A DNA stretch of 64,000 nt from Rhizobium sp. Root1334 (GTDB lineage: Bacteria > Pseudomonadota > Alphaproteobacteria > Rhizobiales > Rhizobiaceae), in the NCBI RefSeq assembly GCF_001426665.1, contig NZ_LMEY01000005.1, positions 1 through 64,000 on the forward strand. Direction: 5' to 3'. How positions within the stretch are numbered: position 1 is the first letter of the stretch; the number at the start of each line of letters is the position of its first letter. Below are positions 18,735 through 29,163 of this stretch, piece after piece. A program made the translations under genes and the position numbers. The notes beneath the pieces are model-generated. The model saw nothing but the letters and a program-made list of their open reading frames with translations, was not told the DNA's origin and did no database searches.

Positions 18735-19616
18735 CTACCCGGCCGTTCTCAGGTCTAGAAGTGGGACCACCAGAGGATTCGGAAACCGCCGCTTTATGGT
18801 CACCGCATAAAAATTCTCGATCATGCCGGGCAGGGCATCGAACTCGACCAGCGTGCCGGCCTCGAGTTCGCCCTTAACGACAATTGGCGGCAAAACGGCA
18901 AGGCCCGCACCTTCGCGTGCCAGAAGACGCATCATCGCCATGTCGTCCACTTCAGCGGCTATCTGGGGCGTGATGCCGAGGCGAGCGACAAGCGCCTCGA
19001 ATTGCGAGCGCACGCCGCTTTCGAGCGTAGGCAGAATGACGGGGTGCTCGCCAAGCAAGTCGGCGAGTTTCGCGCCAGGTTTCCCGTAAGACGGCCTGCC
19101 GACGAGACTGACCCGCTGCTGATAAACGTGCTGGGCAATGAAGGGCGTGACGGAATCCGTCATCGGCGCCTGGTTGAGCAGGACGATGTCGAGGTTCAAC
19201 GCCTCCAGCGCGCCCAGCAATTCACTGGTACTGCCCGAACGCAGGATCATATCGACGTCGGAGCGTCCGAGGATCGGGCGCAGGAACTCCATCTGGAAGT
19301 TACGGGACAGGGTGGCGAGTGCGCCGATCCGGATGGCGCGGCGGGTCCTTCCGGTCTCCTTCAGCGTTTCCACTAGTTCCTGGCCGGCCGAAAAGATCGT
19401 GTCGGCATGGTCGAGCGCGATGCGGCCGGCTTCGGTCAGGTAGAGCTGTCGGCCCCGGCGCTCGAAGAGCGGGTGGCCAAGGCGCTCCTCAAGCTGCTTG
19501 ATTTGGATGGAGAGCGCCGATTGCGACAGGTTCAGCCATTCTGCCGTGCGGGTCAGGTTGCCGTCATGGGCGACGGCGCGGAAATAGCGAAGGTGATGAT
19601 AGTTCAGCTCAGACAT
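18735..19616 (-). CDS. LysR-family regulator of the dab operon
   Basis: A 293-residue LysR protein: winged helix-turn-helix at residues 1-60 (LRYFRAVAHDGNLTRTAEWL, then SQSALSIQIKQLEERLG) and a two-lobe effector domain. It is divergent from dabB-dabA with about 120 bases between starts, the usual layout for a LysR activator of the neighbouring operon. Regulators of carbon-concentrating genes (CbbR/CcmR) belong to this family, so it may sense a metabolite of CO2 shortage; that role is inferred from position only. Confidence 0.9.
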   Translation of the reverse strand: MSELNYHHLRYFRAVAHDGNLTRTAEWLNLSQSALSIQIKQLEERLGHPLFERRGRQLYLTEAGRIALDHADTIFSAGQELVETLKETGRTRRAIRIGALATLSRNFQMEFLRPILGRSDVDMILRSGSTSELLGALEALNLDIVLLNQAPMTDSVTPFIAQHVYQQRVSLVGRPSYGKPGAKLADLLGEHPVILPTLESGVRSQFEALVARLGITPQIAAEVDDMAMMRLLAREGAGLAVLPPIVVKGELEAGTLVEFDALPGMIENFYAVTIKRRFPNPLVVPLLDLRTAG

Positions 19617-19739
19617 TCATCTATTTTATAGAACGAAATTAGAGAAACAATGAATTTTTATTGAGATTGCGCCGCTGATAACACTCCTGTGAAATCGCCG
19701 CTGCCTCCTCCCATGCAGCGGCCAAACCGGAGATGTACT

Positions 19740-21323
19740 GTGATCCATGCTCTGCCGCTTCTCGCACCGCTGCTGCTTGCCGGTGCCTCGCTCTATGCTT
19801 TCCAGGCGCCGGGGCTTCGTCCGCGTCACGCGATCCGCGTTTCCGAACTCGCTGCTCTCGGTTCGATCCTCGTCGCGATCCTTTCCGCTGTCGTCCTTGT
19901 GCTGCAGGGGCCGGGAACAAGCCCGGCGATCGGCTACGGCTACTTTGCACTTTCCTCGCGGCTTGACTTGGTTAGCCTGGTGATGCTGCTGCTCGTGTCC
20001 TTCATCGGCTGGGTGGTGCTGCGCTATGCGGGCACCTTCCTCGACGGAGAAGAGCGGCAGGGGCCGTTCACCGGCCGGATGACGGCAACCCTCGCTGCCG
20101 TCCTGCTCCTCGTCCAGTCCGGCACGCTGCTGCAATTCGTTATCGGCTGGGTTGCGACCAGCCTGCTGCTTCATCAACTTCTGCTCTTCTATCCTGACAG
20201 GATCGCTGCCCAGCGCGCCGCGCGCAAGAAGTTCATCGTCTCGCGCACGGGAGATGCTGCCCTGATCGGCGCAGTCATCCTGCTCGCCATCTCGTTCGGA
20301 AGCGGCGATATCGCGACGATCCTCGCTGCAGCACGCGAGGGCGAGGGGCTGCCGCTGACGATCACCGCTGCGGCCCTGCTGGCGATAGCAGCACTCCTCA
20401 AGTCCGCGCAGTTCCCGAGCCATGGCTGGTTAACGGAAGTGATGGAAACGCCCACACCGGTTTCGGCTCTGCTGCATGCCGGTGTCGTCAATGCCGGCGG
20501 CTTCCTGCTGATCCGCTTTGCCGACGTCATGCTGCAGGCGCCGATCGTGCTTGCGGTGTTGGTCATGGTCGGCGGATTTACCGCGCTCTTCGGCAGTCTC
20601 GTGATGCTCACACAGTCGGCGGTGAAGACTTCGCTCGCCTGGTCGACGGTCGCCCAGATGGGGTTCATGATCCTGCAATGTGGCCTTGCGCTCTTCCCGA
20701 TCGCGCTCCTGCACATCGTCGCCCACTCGCTCTACAAGGCACATGCCTTCCTCGCCTCTGGCTCGGCCATCGAAACGGTTGCCTCGATCCAGCGCCCCGG
20801 TCCGGTCGCGATCCCCAACGCCAAGGCGGTTGGGCGCGCCTTCCTTCTGGCACTTGCCATCTATGCCGTCATCGGTGTGCTCTTCGGCTTTGCCCACAAG
20901 CCTCCGCAGGTCCTGGCGCTCGGCGCGATCCTGATCTTCGGAGTCGCCTATCTGATCGCGCAAGGCTTGGCAGATGCGGCTCCCCGGGCGCTCACCTGGC
21001 GGACCTCGCTCTGTTCTATCTTGGCGGCCACGGCCTATTTCGCCCTGCAACGCATCGCCGACAAACTGATGCTCGGCACGCTCCCGCCAACACCTGCGCC
21101 CGGTCCGCTTGAATGGACGCTCATGCTGATTGCCGTCGTGACCTTTGGCATGGTGGCAGTTGCCCAGTCGCTTTTCCCGCTCTGGGCCTATCATCCGGCG
21201 GCAGCGGGCCTCAGGGTCCATCTCGCCAACGGCCTCTACGTCAATGCCCTCTTCGATCGCCTGCTCGGTGACTTGACGCTTCCGCGCCCCGCCTCTGCAA
21301 CGCCTGCCGCCATTAAGGAGTGA
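19740..21323 (+). CDS. dabB: Inorganic-carbon transporter membrane subunit DabB
   Basis: A membrane protein of the NuoL/Mrp proton-channel family, 527 residues with about 13-14 hydrophobic helices. Channel motifs include [20 protein letters not shown] and the conserved [10 protein letters not shown]. Paired with DUF2309/DabA it forms the DAB system, which uses the ion gradient to drive one-way hydration of CO2 to bicarbonate in the cytoplasm. GTG 19740 was chosen because GGAG lies seven bases upstream and the first helix follows at once; an ATG at 19689 would add 17 unlikely residues. It is four bases from dabA. Confidence 0.9.
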   Translation: MIHALPLLAPLLLAGASLYAFQAPGLRPRHAIRVSELAALGSILVAILSAVVLVLQGPGTSPAIGYGYFALSSRLDLVSLVMLLLVSFIGWVVLRYAGTFLDGEERQGPFTGRMTATLAAVLLLVQSGTLLQFVIGWVATSLLLHQLLLFYPDRIAAQRAARKKFIVSRTGDAALIGAVILLAISFGSGDIATILAAAREGEGLPLTITAAALLAIAALLKSAQFPSHGWLTEVMETPTPVSALLHAGVVNAGGFLLIRFADVMLQAPIVLAVLVMVGGFTALFGSLVMLTQSAVKTSLAWSTVAQMGFMILQCGLALFPIALLHIVAHSLYKAHAFLASGSAIETVASIQRPGPVAIPNAKAVGRAFLLALAIYAVIGVLFGFAHKPPQVLALGAILIFGVAYLIAQGLADAAPRALTWRTSLCSILAATAYFALQRIADKLMLGTLPPTPAPGPLEWTLMLIAVVTFGMVAVAQSLFPLWAYHPAAAGLRVHLANGLYVNALFDRLLGDLTLPRPASATPAAIKE

Positions 21324-21327
21324 ACCG

Positions 21328-23742
21328 ATGACCGAGATGACCACAGTGGACACCCTGCATGGTGAAGCGCTTGCCCGGGCAGCGGATCAAGCCGTACGGG
21401 CGATCCCGCCGGCCTGGCCGCTGACGGCGACCGTTGCCGTCAACCCTTTCCTTGGCCAGATCACCGAGACGCTCGAGCAGACGGCGGCCCGGCTCGCCCG
21501 GATCGGCGGTGTGAGGCTAGCATTGCCGCGCAAGCATTATGCGGACAAGCTCGCCAAGGGTGAGATCACGGATGAAGACCTGCTTGCAGCGCTTCAGTCG
21601 AGCGTCCTGAGCAATCACATTGACCTTGCGGCCCTCAAGGCCGCCGTTGGCGAAGAGCCGCAGCCGGTGGCCGCACTCCCGACGATTGCCGAGCTTGCCG
21701 TCCAAGCTACGGGCAAGGATTGGCCAGGCCTCGTTTCAGAGCGGATCGGGACCTTTGCGGGCGGCTTTTTCGACCAGGGCCAGGCGCTGTGGGCCGCCTC
21801 CCGACGCAACGGGCTCTATGCTGCCTGGCGAGCCTTTGCGACCCATGACCTGACGCCGGAAATCTTAGGGCTGAAGGGCTTCAGCATCCATGTCGACGAA
21901 ACGCCGGAGACCCCGCATGGGGCGATCGAGCGGGCCGCCGTTTCGCTGAGCCTTGGCGCCGAACCCGGCACCTATTTCCATCAATTGCTGCTGACCGTTG
22001 GCGGCTGGGCGCAGTATGCGCGCCACATCCAGTTCAAGGCGGAGATCGAAGGGCGTTCGGATACGACGGCGCTCGAACTGCTGGCGATCCGGCTCGTCTT
22101 CGAAGAGGCGCTCTATGCGCGTAACAAGGCGGCGATCGAACGCGAGTGGCATCAGGTGCGGCGGGCCCATGTCGAGCCGGTCAACCCGGATTTGGATACC
22201 GTCATCGACGGATTACTGCAGGTCGCTGCCGAGCGGGCAGCGCAACGCAAGCTCACGGCCACGCTTGCGGCTCCGTCAACCATCAAGATTGCCGAGCTGC
22301 GGCCGGTGTTGCAGGCTGCGTTCTGCATCGACGTGCGCTCGGAAGTCTTCCGCCGATCGCTTGAGAGCGTGGATACGGGCGTCCAGACGCTCGGTTTCGC
22401 CGGCTTTTTCGGTCTCGGTGCCAGTCACAAGGGCTTTGCCTCCGACGTCTCCGAACATCGTCTGCCGGTTCTCTTAAAGCCCTCCGTCTTCAGCTGCAGT
22501 GCGGTGGATCACGATGAGGATGCTGATCAGAAGGCGCGGTTCAGCGCCCGTGCCACCCGGGCCTGGGGTCGTTTCAAGCTGGCCGCCGTCTCCTCCTTTG
22601 CCTTCGTCGAGGCGATGGGTCCCGTCTATGCCGGCAAGCTCATGCGCGACGGGCTGGGCTTCGGAAAGGGCAGGCGGCCGGATGTAGCCAAGCCGCGCTT
22701 TGCGCCGAGCCTTGATCTCGCCACGCGGGCCGTGGTGGCCGAAACGGTGCTCAAGGCCATGTCGCTGACCGAGGGTTTCGGCCGTTTCGTGCTGGTCTGT
22801 GGCCACGGCGCCAATGTGGTCAACAACCCCTATGCCAGCGCGCTGCATTGCGGCGCCTGCGGTGGCTATGCGGGTGACGTCAATGCGCGTCTGCTGGCCG
22901 ATTTGCTGAACGATCGTGCCGTGCGGGAAAAGCTGGTCGCAAATGCGATCAATATCCCGGCCGATACCGTCTTCCTCGGTGGCCTGCATGATACGACGAC
23001 CGATCGCGTGACGCTGTTCGAAGACGATCTGGAAAACGACATCGCGCCCGAGGACATTGTCCGTATCAGGCAGTGGCTTGCGCAGGCTGGAAGTCTGACG
23101 CGGGCCGAGCGGGCGCGGCGGTTGCCTCGGGCGACGGCAGAGAGCGTTATCGCGCGCAGCCGGGACTGGTCGGAAGTCCGGCCCGAGCTCGGGCTTGCCG
23201 GCTGCCGCGCCTTCATCGCTGCACCGCGCGTTCGGACCGCCGGCCGCTCGCTGGAAGGTCAGGCGTTCCTGCACGACTATGTCTGGAAGAAGGATGAGGG
23301 CTTCAAGATCCTCGAACTCATCTTGACGGCTCCCGTGGTCGTCGCGAGCTGGATCAGCCTGCAGTATTTCGGTTCTTCGGTCGCCCCGTCGCTGTTCGGT
23401 GCGGGCAACAAGCTCTTGCACAATGTGGTTGGCGGTATCGGAGTCGTCGAGGGCAATGGCGGCAACCTGCGCGCCGGGCTTCCCTCGCAGTCGGTGCATG
23501 ACGGCGAGACCTTCATGCATGAGCCGCTCCGTCTGACGGTCGCCGTCGAAGCGCCCAAGGAGGCGATCACCGATATCCTGAAGCGTCATGCCCAAGTGCA
23601 GGCCCTCTTCGACAATGGCTGGCTCAGCCTCTTTGCGCTCGACCAGCAGGGGCAGATGGCCTGGCGTTATTCCGGTAGATTGGGCTGGACGAAAGCGCGT
23701 GGGGTTGAGGGGTCGGACGCTGTTCAGAAGGCGGCAAGCTAA
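21328..23742 (+). CDS. dabA: Inorganic-carbon transporter subunit DabA (DUF2309)
   Basis: A large cytoplasmic protein of 804 residues related to beta-carbonic anhydrase. The expected zinc site is present: Cys333 and Asp335 in CIDVRSE with Arg337 next to them, His493 in [11 protein letters not shown], and Cys508 in ALHCGACGG. Within the pairs, the spacings (2 and 15) are those known for characterised DabA proteins. With DabB it should convert CO2 to trapped bicarbonate. In a heterotroph this would feed carboxylation reactions at low CO2. Both genes of the system are intact. Confidence 0.93.
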   Translation: MTEMTTVDTLHGEALARAADQAVRAIPPAWPLTATVAVNPFLGQITETLEQTAARLARIGGVRLALPRKHYADKLAKGEITDEDLLAALQSSVLSNHIDLAALKAAVGEEPQPVAALPTIAELAVQATGKDWPGLVSERIGTFAGGFFDQGQALWAASRRNGLYAAWRAFATHDLTPEILGLKGFSIHVDETPETPHGAIERAAVSLSLGAEPGTYFHQLLLTVGGWAQYARHIQFKAEIEGRSDTTALELLAIRLVFEEALYARNKAAIEREWHQVRRAHVEPVNPDLDTVIDGLLQVAAERAAQRKLTATLAAPSTIKIAELRPVLQAAFCIDVRSEVFRRSLESVDTGVQTLGFAGFFGLGASHKGFASDVSEHRLPVLLKPSVFSCSAVDHDEDADQKARFSARATRAWGRFKLAAVSSFAFVEAMGPVYAGKLMRDGLGFGKGRRPDVAKPRFAPSLDLATRAVVAETVLKAMSLTEGFGRFVLVCGHGANVVNNPYASALHCGACGGYAGDVNARLLADLLNDRAVREKLVANAINIPADTVFLGGLHDTTTDRVTLFEDDLENDIAPEDIVRIRQWLAQAGSLTRAERARRLPRATAESVIARSRDWSEVRPELGLAGCRAFIAAPRVRTAGRSLEGQAFLHDYVWKKDEGFKILELILTAPVVVASWISLQYFGSSVAPSLFGAGNKLLHNVVGGIGVVEGNGGNLRAGLPSQSVHDGETFMHEPLRLTVAVEAPKEAITDILKRHAQVQALFDNGWLSLFALDQQGQMAWRYSGRLGWTKARGVEGSDAVQKAAS

Positions 23743-23846
23743 CGTTCTTGGAACGAGATAATGCCTCCGGGAAGTCGCCCGTTCAACCTATTTCAGGAAA
23801 TGTTCAAAATGAGAGCCATGTTGGGAACCTACTGCACATTTACAAA

Positions 23847-24244
23847 ATGCTTGAGCCAGACCACTTCACGATCTCAAGATCCTCGGCACGCCAGCGTCGG
23901 CGGCATTCGACGCCATCGTAGAAGCGGCAGCAACGATTTTCGATTGCCCGACCTCGCTGGTTTCCCTGATGGCTGAGGACCGGCAGTGGTTCAAGGCGAA
24001 ATGTGGTATCGATTTCGACGGAACATCGCGCGGCATTGCGTTCTGCGATCATACGATCAAGAGCCGTGCATCTCTTGTTGTTCCTGATGCACCCCAGGAT
24101 GGAAGGTTTCAGGATAATCCGCTGGTCACGGGTGATCCGCATATCCGGTTTTACGCCGGTGTGCCCTTGTCCCTGGACGGTGAACTCTGTCTGGGAGCCC
24201 TGTGTGTCATCGACACGAAGGCTAAAGTCCCAAGCAGCGAATAG
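23847..24244 (+). pseudogene. GAF-domain 5' part of a broken c-di-GMP signalling gene
   Basis: MLEPDHF can be read from ATG 23847. After TTC (23865-23867) one base is missing, and the frame then continues as DLKILGTPASAAFDAIVE and a complete GAF domain (FDCPTSLVSLMAEDRQWF, then HIRFYAGVPLSLDGELCLGALCVID). A TAG at 24242-24244 stops it. The next codon is an ATG in the same frame, opening the PAS-GGDEF-EAL protein, so the TAG probably replaces a CAG of the linker. The ancestral gene was one GAF-PAS-GGDEF-EAL protein; the GAF sensor is now cut off by a deletion and an amber codon. Confidence 0.8.
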
Positions 24245-26077
24245 ATGCAGCAGCTTGTGCGTCTGGGGCGGGCTGTCGAAGGTCTGTTGCTGGCGCATCG
24301 CCCTCTTGTAACATCGCTTGCAGCGACCGCAGAGGCCGAACGCCAGTCCCGCGAGACAAGGCGCCGCGAAACCTTATTGATGCAGGTCGAACGAATGGCT
24401 GCGATCGGCGCCTGGCGTATCGATCTCGCGACGAAAGAGATCATCTGGTCCGATCAGATCCGTATCCTTCATGAGCTTGGCGAAGGCGAAACAGTCAGCT
24501 TGGAAGATGGTCTTCTGTTCTATCCTGAGCCTGACCGTACACGCGTCATGAACGCGGTGAAGGACGCAATGGATTTGGGAAAACCCTTCGAGGTCGAAGC
24601 GGATTTCATAACTGCTCGTGGCCGCAAGCGACGTATTCGCTGCAGCGGCGATGTCGAAATTGAAAATGGCGCCCCGGCACATATCATCGCAATCTTTAAG
24701 GACATTACAGAGCGATATGAGCCAGAACGAGCGCTTTGGCTCAGCGCCCATGTCGATCATCTGAGTGGGCTTGCCAATCGGCACTGGTTTCAAATGGATT
24801 TGAACGATGGGCTTTCCGGGTGGCCGGACCATCCCAAAGCTGTGTACCTACTCCTGATTGATCTTGACGGCTTCAAAGAGGTCAACGACACGCTTGGACA
24901 TCAGGCTGGCGACGAGGTCATCGGGGCGATCGCAAAACGGCTTCGGCTCGTGGCGGGTGAGGGCGCTTTTGTCGCCAGGCTCGGCGGCGATGAATTTGCC
25001 GTGGTTCTCGACAAACCGATTTCTTCAGAATGCCTTCGTGATCTCGCGGAAGATATGCTGACAGAAGTAAAGTCGCCCATTCGGTTTCGCAACGATGCGA
25101 TCCACGTCACAGCTTCAATCGGAGTAGCCCGCTATCCCGACGATGCATCTACGCCGGAAGACTTGCTTCGGTGCGCTGATATGGCCCTCTACAAGATCAA
25201 ACGCTCAGGACGCGGTAGTGTCGGTTTCTTCAGCCCGGAGATCGCAACGATATTCGACACGCGCCGGACAGCACTTGAGAAAGTGCGCAACGCCGCTGCT
25301 GCCAACCGTATCGTGCCCTACTATCAGCCTAAATTCCGGCTTGCTGACCTGTCGATCTATGGGTTCGAAGCTTTGGCCCGCATCGTGAATGAGGATGGAA
25401 CGATAAGCGGTCCGTCGGACTGGCCGGCCTTTGCAGACCCTACCGGTTCAAGAACGATCACCAAGCACATCGTCGATGCGATTGTTTCTGATGTCGCCCG
25501 GTGGCGTGCCGCAGGTCTCGATCCAGGCACCATCAGCTTCAACGCCTGCGAATTCAGTTTTCAGGATCCAGATTTTGCCAGATCGCTGATCCAGAAAATC
25601 GACACCATGGCAATTCCGCGCTCCAGCTTCGAAGTGGAAGTCACCGAAACTGTCTTTTGGGGGGATGATCCCAAACTTGTGGGGCGCCTCCTGACGGAAC
25701 TGCGGGATGCCGGTGTACATGTATCTTTGGATGACTTTGGCACCGGGTATGCGTCTTTAACTCATCTTCGCGACTTCCCAATCGACACCTTAAAGATTGA
25801 CCAGTCATTTGTCGCCGGGCTGGGTAAGAAGCCGCAGAATACAGCCATCGTAAACGCCATCGTCGAACTTGGTCATAATCTAGGGATGCGCGTGGTCGCT
25901 GAAGGCATTGAGACCGATGGCCAGCTTGATTTTCTACGGTCGATAAAATGCGATAGTGGTCAGGGCTACATTGTCAGCAAGCCCCTTGCAGGTGACCGGA
26001 TTGCAGAAATCCTTGAACCAACAAACGTGCCAGAAAATATGCAGGAGGGGCAATTGCAGCTCGGCTCGGCGATCTGA
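24245..26077 (+). CDS. PAS-GGDEF-EAL protein (c-di-GMP turnover), N-terminally detached from GAF
   Basis: A 610-residue protein with a linker coiled coil (about 1-50), a PAS domain (about 55-160, GAWRIDLATKEIIWSDQI), a GGDEF domain with intact RLGGDEFAVVL near residue 247, and an EAL domain with FEALARI near 373, EVTETVFWGDD, DDFGTGYASL, KIDQSFV and AEGIE. Both catalytic motifs look intact, so it could make and break cyclic di-GMP. It begins right after an in-frame TAG that separates it from its GAF domain. Translation would need re-initiation at ATG 24245, which has no evident ribosome site of its own, so expression is uncertain. Confidence 0.8.
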   Translation: MQQLVRLGRAVEGLLLAHRPLVTSLAATAEAERQSRETRRRETLLMQVERMAAIGAWRIDLATKEIIWSDQIRILHELGEGETVSLEDGLLFYPEPDRTRVMNAVKDAMDLGKPFEVEADFITARGRKRRIRCSGDVEIENGAPAHIIAIFKDITERYEPERALWLSAHVDHLSGLANRHWFQMDLNDGLSGWPDHPKAVYLLLIDLDGFKEVNDTLGHQAGDEVIGAIAKRLRLVAGEGAFVARLGGDEFAVVLDKPISSECLRDLAEDMLTEVKSPIRFRNDAIHVTASIGVARYPDDASTPEDLLRCADMALYKIKRSGRGSVGFFSPEIATIFDTRRTALEKVRNAAAANRIVPYYQPKFRLADLSIYGFEALARIVNEDGTISGPSDWPAFADPTGSRTITKHIVDAIVSDVARWRAAGLDPGTISFNACEFSFQDPDFARSLIQKIDTMAIPRSSFEVEVTETVFWGDDPKLVGRLLTELRDAGVHVSLDDFGTGYASLTHLRDFPIDTLKIDQSFVAGLGKKPQNTAIVNAIVELGHNLGMRVVAEGIETDGQLDFLRSIKCDSGQGYIVSKPLAGDRIAEILEPTNVPENMQEGQLQLGSAI

Positions 26078-26434
26078 TGGCTGCTGCTGCGATGATTTCG
26101 GTGATTGAAGGATAGCTGTCGTACCCCTACCGCGTCGGAATTAGGCGCATCGACCTCCCCGCGACCCGCGACGCCGCCTGTCTTCGACCGGTGTTGCCGA
26201 GCTGGTAGATGACAAACTCCTGTGTCCGCGAGATGCCACGCAGCGAGGCTCCAGTAAACTTGCCCTAACCCATACTCTAAAGTCAGCACAGGATGGAGCG
26301 TGCGAACGTTCAAGCGCCTCATGCTCCCTTATCTCAAGCAGCGATCTACGGAAGAGCCATCCTCCTAATATAAGAAAGCAATAATTAACGTTACTATAGT
26401 ACGTTATCGTACAGTTTCAACCGTGGAGATGGCT
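26078..26434. other. Intergenic region, probable promoter of the soluble chemoreceptor
   Basis: No credible gene. The last 80 bases are AT-rich (AATATAAGAAAGCAATAATT and the TAACGTTACTATAGTACGTTA area) and include TACGTTATCGTAC-like inverted sequence just before the receptor start. They are a plausible promoter or operator, but I cannot assign exact boxes. Confidence 0.4.
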
Positions 26435-28207
26435 ATGCTTGGACTTGGTGCATTGACTGACGCAAGGCATGTGCTCGACGCTTTGTCGAAGTCGCAAGCA
26501 ATCATCGAATTCGACCTGGATGGCCGAATTCTTACAGCCAACAAGAACTTCTGCACCGCCTTGGGGTACCAGTTGTCCGAGATTGTCGGCAAACACCACT
26601 CGATTTTTTGCGAAGCATCTACGGTTGCTTCCAGCGACTACAAGGAATTCTGGCGGAAGCTCAAAAGCGGCGCGTTCGACGCGGGTATGTACAAGCGTGT
26701 CGCCAAGGACGGTCGGGAGGTCTGGATCCAAGCGTCTTACAATGCAGTTTGTAAAAACGGCAAGCCCTACAAAGTCGTCAAGTTTGCCGCGGACGTGACC
26801 TCCGCCAAAGAACGTGCCGTCGAGGATGCAGGCAAGTTGGATGCCGTATCCCGCTCTCAGGCGATGATCGAGTTCACGCCATCAGGGGAGATCATCACTG
26901 CTAATCCGAATTTCTGCAGCGTGCTTGGGTATGACCTTTCCGAGATCATTGGAAAGCATCACAGCATCTTCTGCCGCAGGGACTACGTTTCGACCCCTGA
27001 ATACGGCTCGTTCTGGAAAGATCTGGCGGCTGGACGGTTTGTTGCCAACGAGTTCGTGCGCATAGCCAAGGGTGGCCGCGAGGTTTGGATCCAGGCCGCA
27101 TATAACCCGATCGTCGACTCGGCTGGAAACGTCGTCAAAGTCGTCAAATTCGCCACGGATGTCACCGAGCGCATGGGTGCGATCAACGACGTCAACTTGG
27201 GAATGAGGGCGCTGTCACAGGGCGACCTGACGCAATCGCTAGACCGCCCTTTCGTACCGTCGATGGAAGATCTCCGCGAAAACTTCAACACAACCGTTTC
27301 CCATTTGCGTGTCACTATGGAGCAGATCAACGGCAACATTACAGCCATGGCTGATGGCACGCGTGAGATCAGCAACAACTCGGACAGCTTTTCCAAGCGC
27401 ACCGAACAGCAGGCGGCGTCTTTGGAACAGACCGCAGCGGCGCTGGAAGAGATTACGACGACAGTCAACGACTCAAGCGGCCGCGCACAGGAGGCTGGAT
27501 CTCTCGTCGCACGCACCAAAGAAGGTGCGGAACAATCGGGCGACGTCGTCCGCAAGGCCGTCGCAGCTATGGATGAGATACAAAGGTCTTCGGGTGAGAT
27601 CACCAGCATCATTGGTGTGATTGACGAGATTGCGTTCCAGACCAACCTCCTTGCTCTCAATGCAGGGGTTGAAGCCGCTCGCGCGGGTGATGCCGGAAAA
27701 GGGTTTGCTGTCGTTGCTCAAGAAGTCCGGGAACTGGCGCAGCGCTCGGCAAAGGCCGCAAAGGAAATCAAAACCCTTATCAAGAGTTCCACCGATCTCG
27801 TGAAGAACGGTGTCGATCTCGTTGGCCAGACGGGAAGATCGCTGGAACAGATCGTTGGGCAGGTAATCGATATTGATACTAACGTCGTTGCCATCGTCGA
27901 AGCCGCCCGCGAGCAGGCGGTCGGGCTGAAGGAGATCAACGTAGCCGTGAACTCGATGGATCAGGCAACGCAGCAGAATGCAGCGATCGCAGAGGAGAGC
28001 ACCGCCGCGAGTACAGATCTTGCCAACCAGGCAGCAGCCTTGAAAGAGCTGGTCGCATTCTTCAATGTCGGTAAAAGCCGCCAAGCTCCATCAAAGCCGC
28101 AGTCACAAAACACTTCATCGTCTTCGCCAATACGGTCCACCAGCCGCCCAACGCTGGTGCGCAGCGTCCAGGCTTCCGCAGCAGTCGCAGATTGGCAGGA
28201 ATTCTGA
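26435..28207 (+). CDS. Soluble chemoreceptor with two PAS domains
   Basis: A cytoplasmic methyl-accepting protein of about 590 residues with no transmembrane segment. Tandem PAS domains (about 5-120 and 127-242) share the repeated motifs IIGKHHSIFC and GREVWIQAAYN, a heme- or flavin-sensing type arrangement. A short HAMP-like stretch (ALSQGDLTQSL) and the signalling hairpin follow. It ends ADWQEF, again a W-x-x-F tail. GGAG at 26425-26428 favours ATG 26435; ATG 26429 and GTG 26423 are alternatives. It probably monitors redox state, oxygen or an internal metabolite (inference). Confidence 0.93.
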   Translation: MLGLGALTDARHVLDALSKSQAIIEFDLDGRILTANKNFCTALGYQLSEIVGKHHSIFCEASTVASSDYKEFWRKLKSGAFDAGMYKRVAKDGREVWIQASYNAVCKNGKPYKVVKFAADVTSAKERAVEDAGKLDAVSRSQAMIEFTPSGEIITANPNFCSVLGYDLSEIIGKHHSIFCRRDYVSTPEYGSFWKDLAAGRFVANEFVRIAKGGREVWIQAAYNPIVDSAGNVVKVVKFATDVTERMGAINDVNLGMRALSQGDLTQSLDRPFVPSMEDLRENFNTTVSHLRVTMEQINGNITAMADGTREISNNSDSFSKRTEQQAASLEQTAAALEEITTTVNDSSGRAQEAGSLVARTKEGAEQSGDVVRKAVAAMDEIQRSSGEITSIIGVIDEIAFQTNLLALNAGVEAARAGDAGKGFAVVAQEVRELAQRSAKAAKEIKTLIKSSTDLVKNGVDLVGQTGRSLEQIVGQVIDIDTNVVAIVEAAREQAVGLKEINVAVNSMDQATQQNAAIAEESTAASTDLANQAAALKELVAFFNVGKSRQAPSKPQSQNTSSSSPIRSTSRPTLVRSVQASAAVADWQEF

Positions 28208-28370
28208 GGTGGCGATGGCCGGCGCGGCCATAGTCTGACCGCTAGACTGCACCTATGCCAAAAGTGTTCGCCGATCCTGGAAAGCGTCATATCCGCCACC
28301 GGGTCGGTTTCGTTCACTGATCATCTATTCCTGACCGCTAGCATGGCGTGTATACCAGCTTCGCTAAGGC

Positions 28371-28814
28371 CTCATCGGTTCGCTGGCCCGTTCCGAACGG
28401 GAGGGTCGGCTTCAGGAGCGCATTCGCTTCTTCTGCAGGCCAACCCTGCTGATCGTCGATGAGATCGGCTACCTGCCCGTCGTCCAGCGTGGCGGCAATC
28501 TGTTCTTCCAACTCGCGAACGCCCGATATGAGCGAGGTGCGATGATCCTGACATCAAACCGCAGCTTCGCTGAATGGGGCGATGTCTTCGGCGATCCAGT
28601 TGTCGCCACCGCTCTTCTCGAAAGACGGCTTCATCACGCCGTCGTCGTGCAAATCGAGGGATCGAGTTACCGATTGCGCCAGCATGCCGAACTGATGCCG
28701 GAGCATGTTCGCTCCAAAGCCCTCAATGCTCCGCCGGCATTCGCTCCACCTCAAAAGCCGCGCAGGCGGCCGCCGAAAAATCCTCAATTCTCCCTTGCAT
28801 CTACGTCGGCATGA
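28371..28814 (+). pseudogene. IS21-family istB relic (C-terminal part)
   Basis: From about 28371 the frame reads LIGSLARSEREGRLQERIRF, then PTLLIVDEIGYLPVVQRGGN, TSNRSFAEWGDVFGDPVVATALLERRLHHAVVV, the typical second half of the IS21 helper ATPase IstB. Walker A and the whole N-terminal half are missing and no istA is adjacent. The C-terminus runs into unrelated basic sequence before the stop at 28814. Confidence 0.85.
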
Positions 28815-28864
28815 GTGGGAAATTTTACTTCGGCTTCTGGGGAAATTGCATGCGGCATTGACAG

Positions 28865-29163
28865 CCCTACGCAAAATCGAACAAGAGCGACATCATCGAT
28901 ACGGAGGCGATCGCTGAGGCAGCCACGCGGCCAACGATGCGGTTCGCAGCACTCAAGAGCGAGGAACAAGCCGATCTTCAGGCTTTGCACAGGGTGCGAG
29001 ACCAGATGATCGGAACCAGAACCCGCCTGATCAATCAGATGCGAGCCTTCTGCCTCGAATACGGGATCGCGCTACTTCAGGGTGCAGGTCTGTTCAAGCT
29101 CGACCTGCCACAGGTGCTTGAAGACCAATCAAACGACCTTTCGGCAGCGATGCGTACATTCTT
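28865..29163 (+). pseudogene. IS110-family transposase relic (middle part)
   Basis: PYAKSNKSDIIDTEAIAEA with LKSEEQADLQALHRVRDQMI and RLINQMRAFCLEYGI is the central part of an IS110-type DEDD transposase, starting at 28865. Both ends are missing. It abuts the istB relic upstream and an opposite-strand IS3 relic downstream. It starts about where the separate N-terminal IS110 relic at 50221-50466 stops. Confidence 0.8.
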
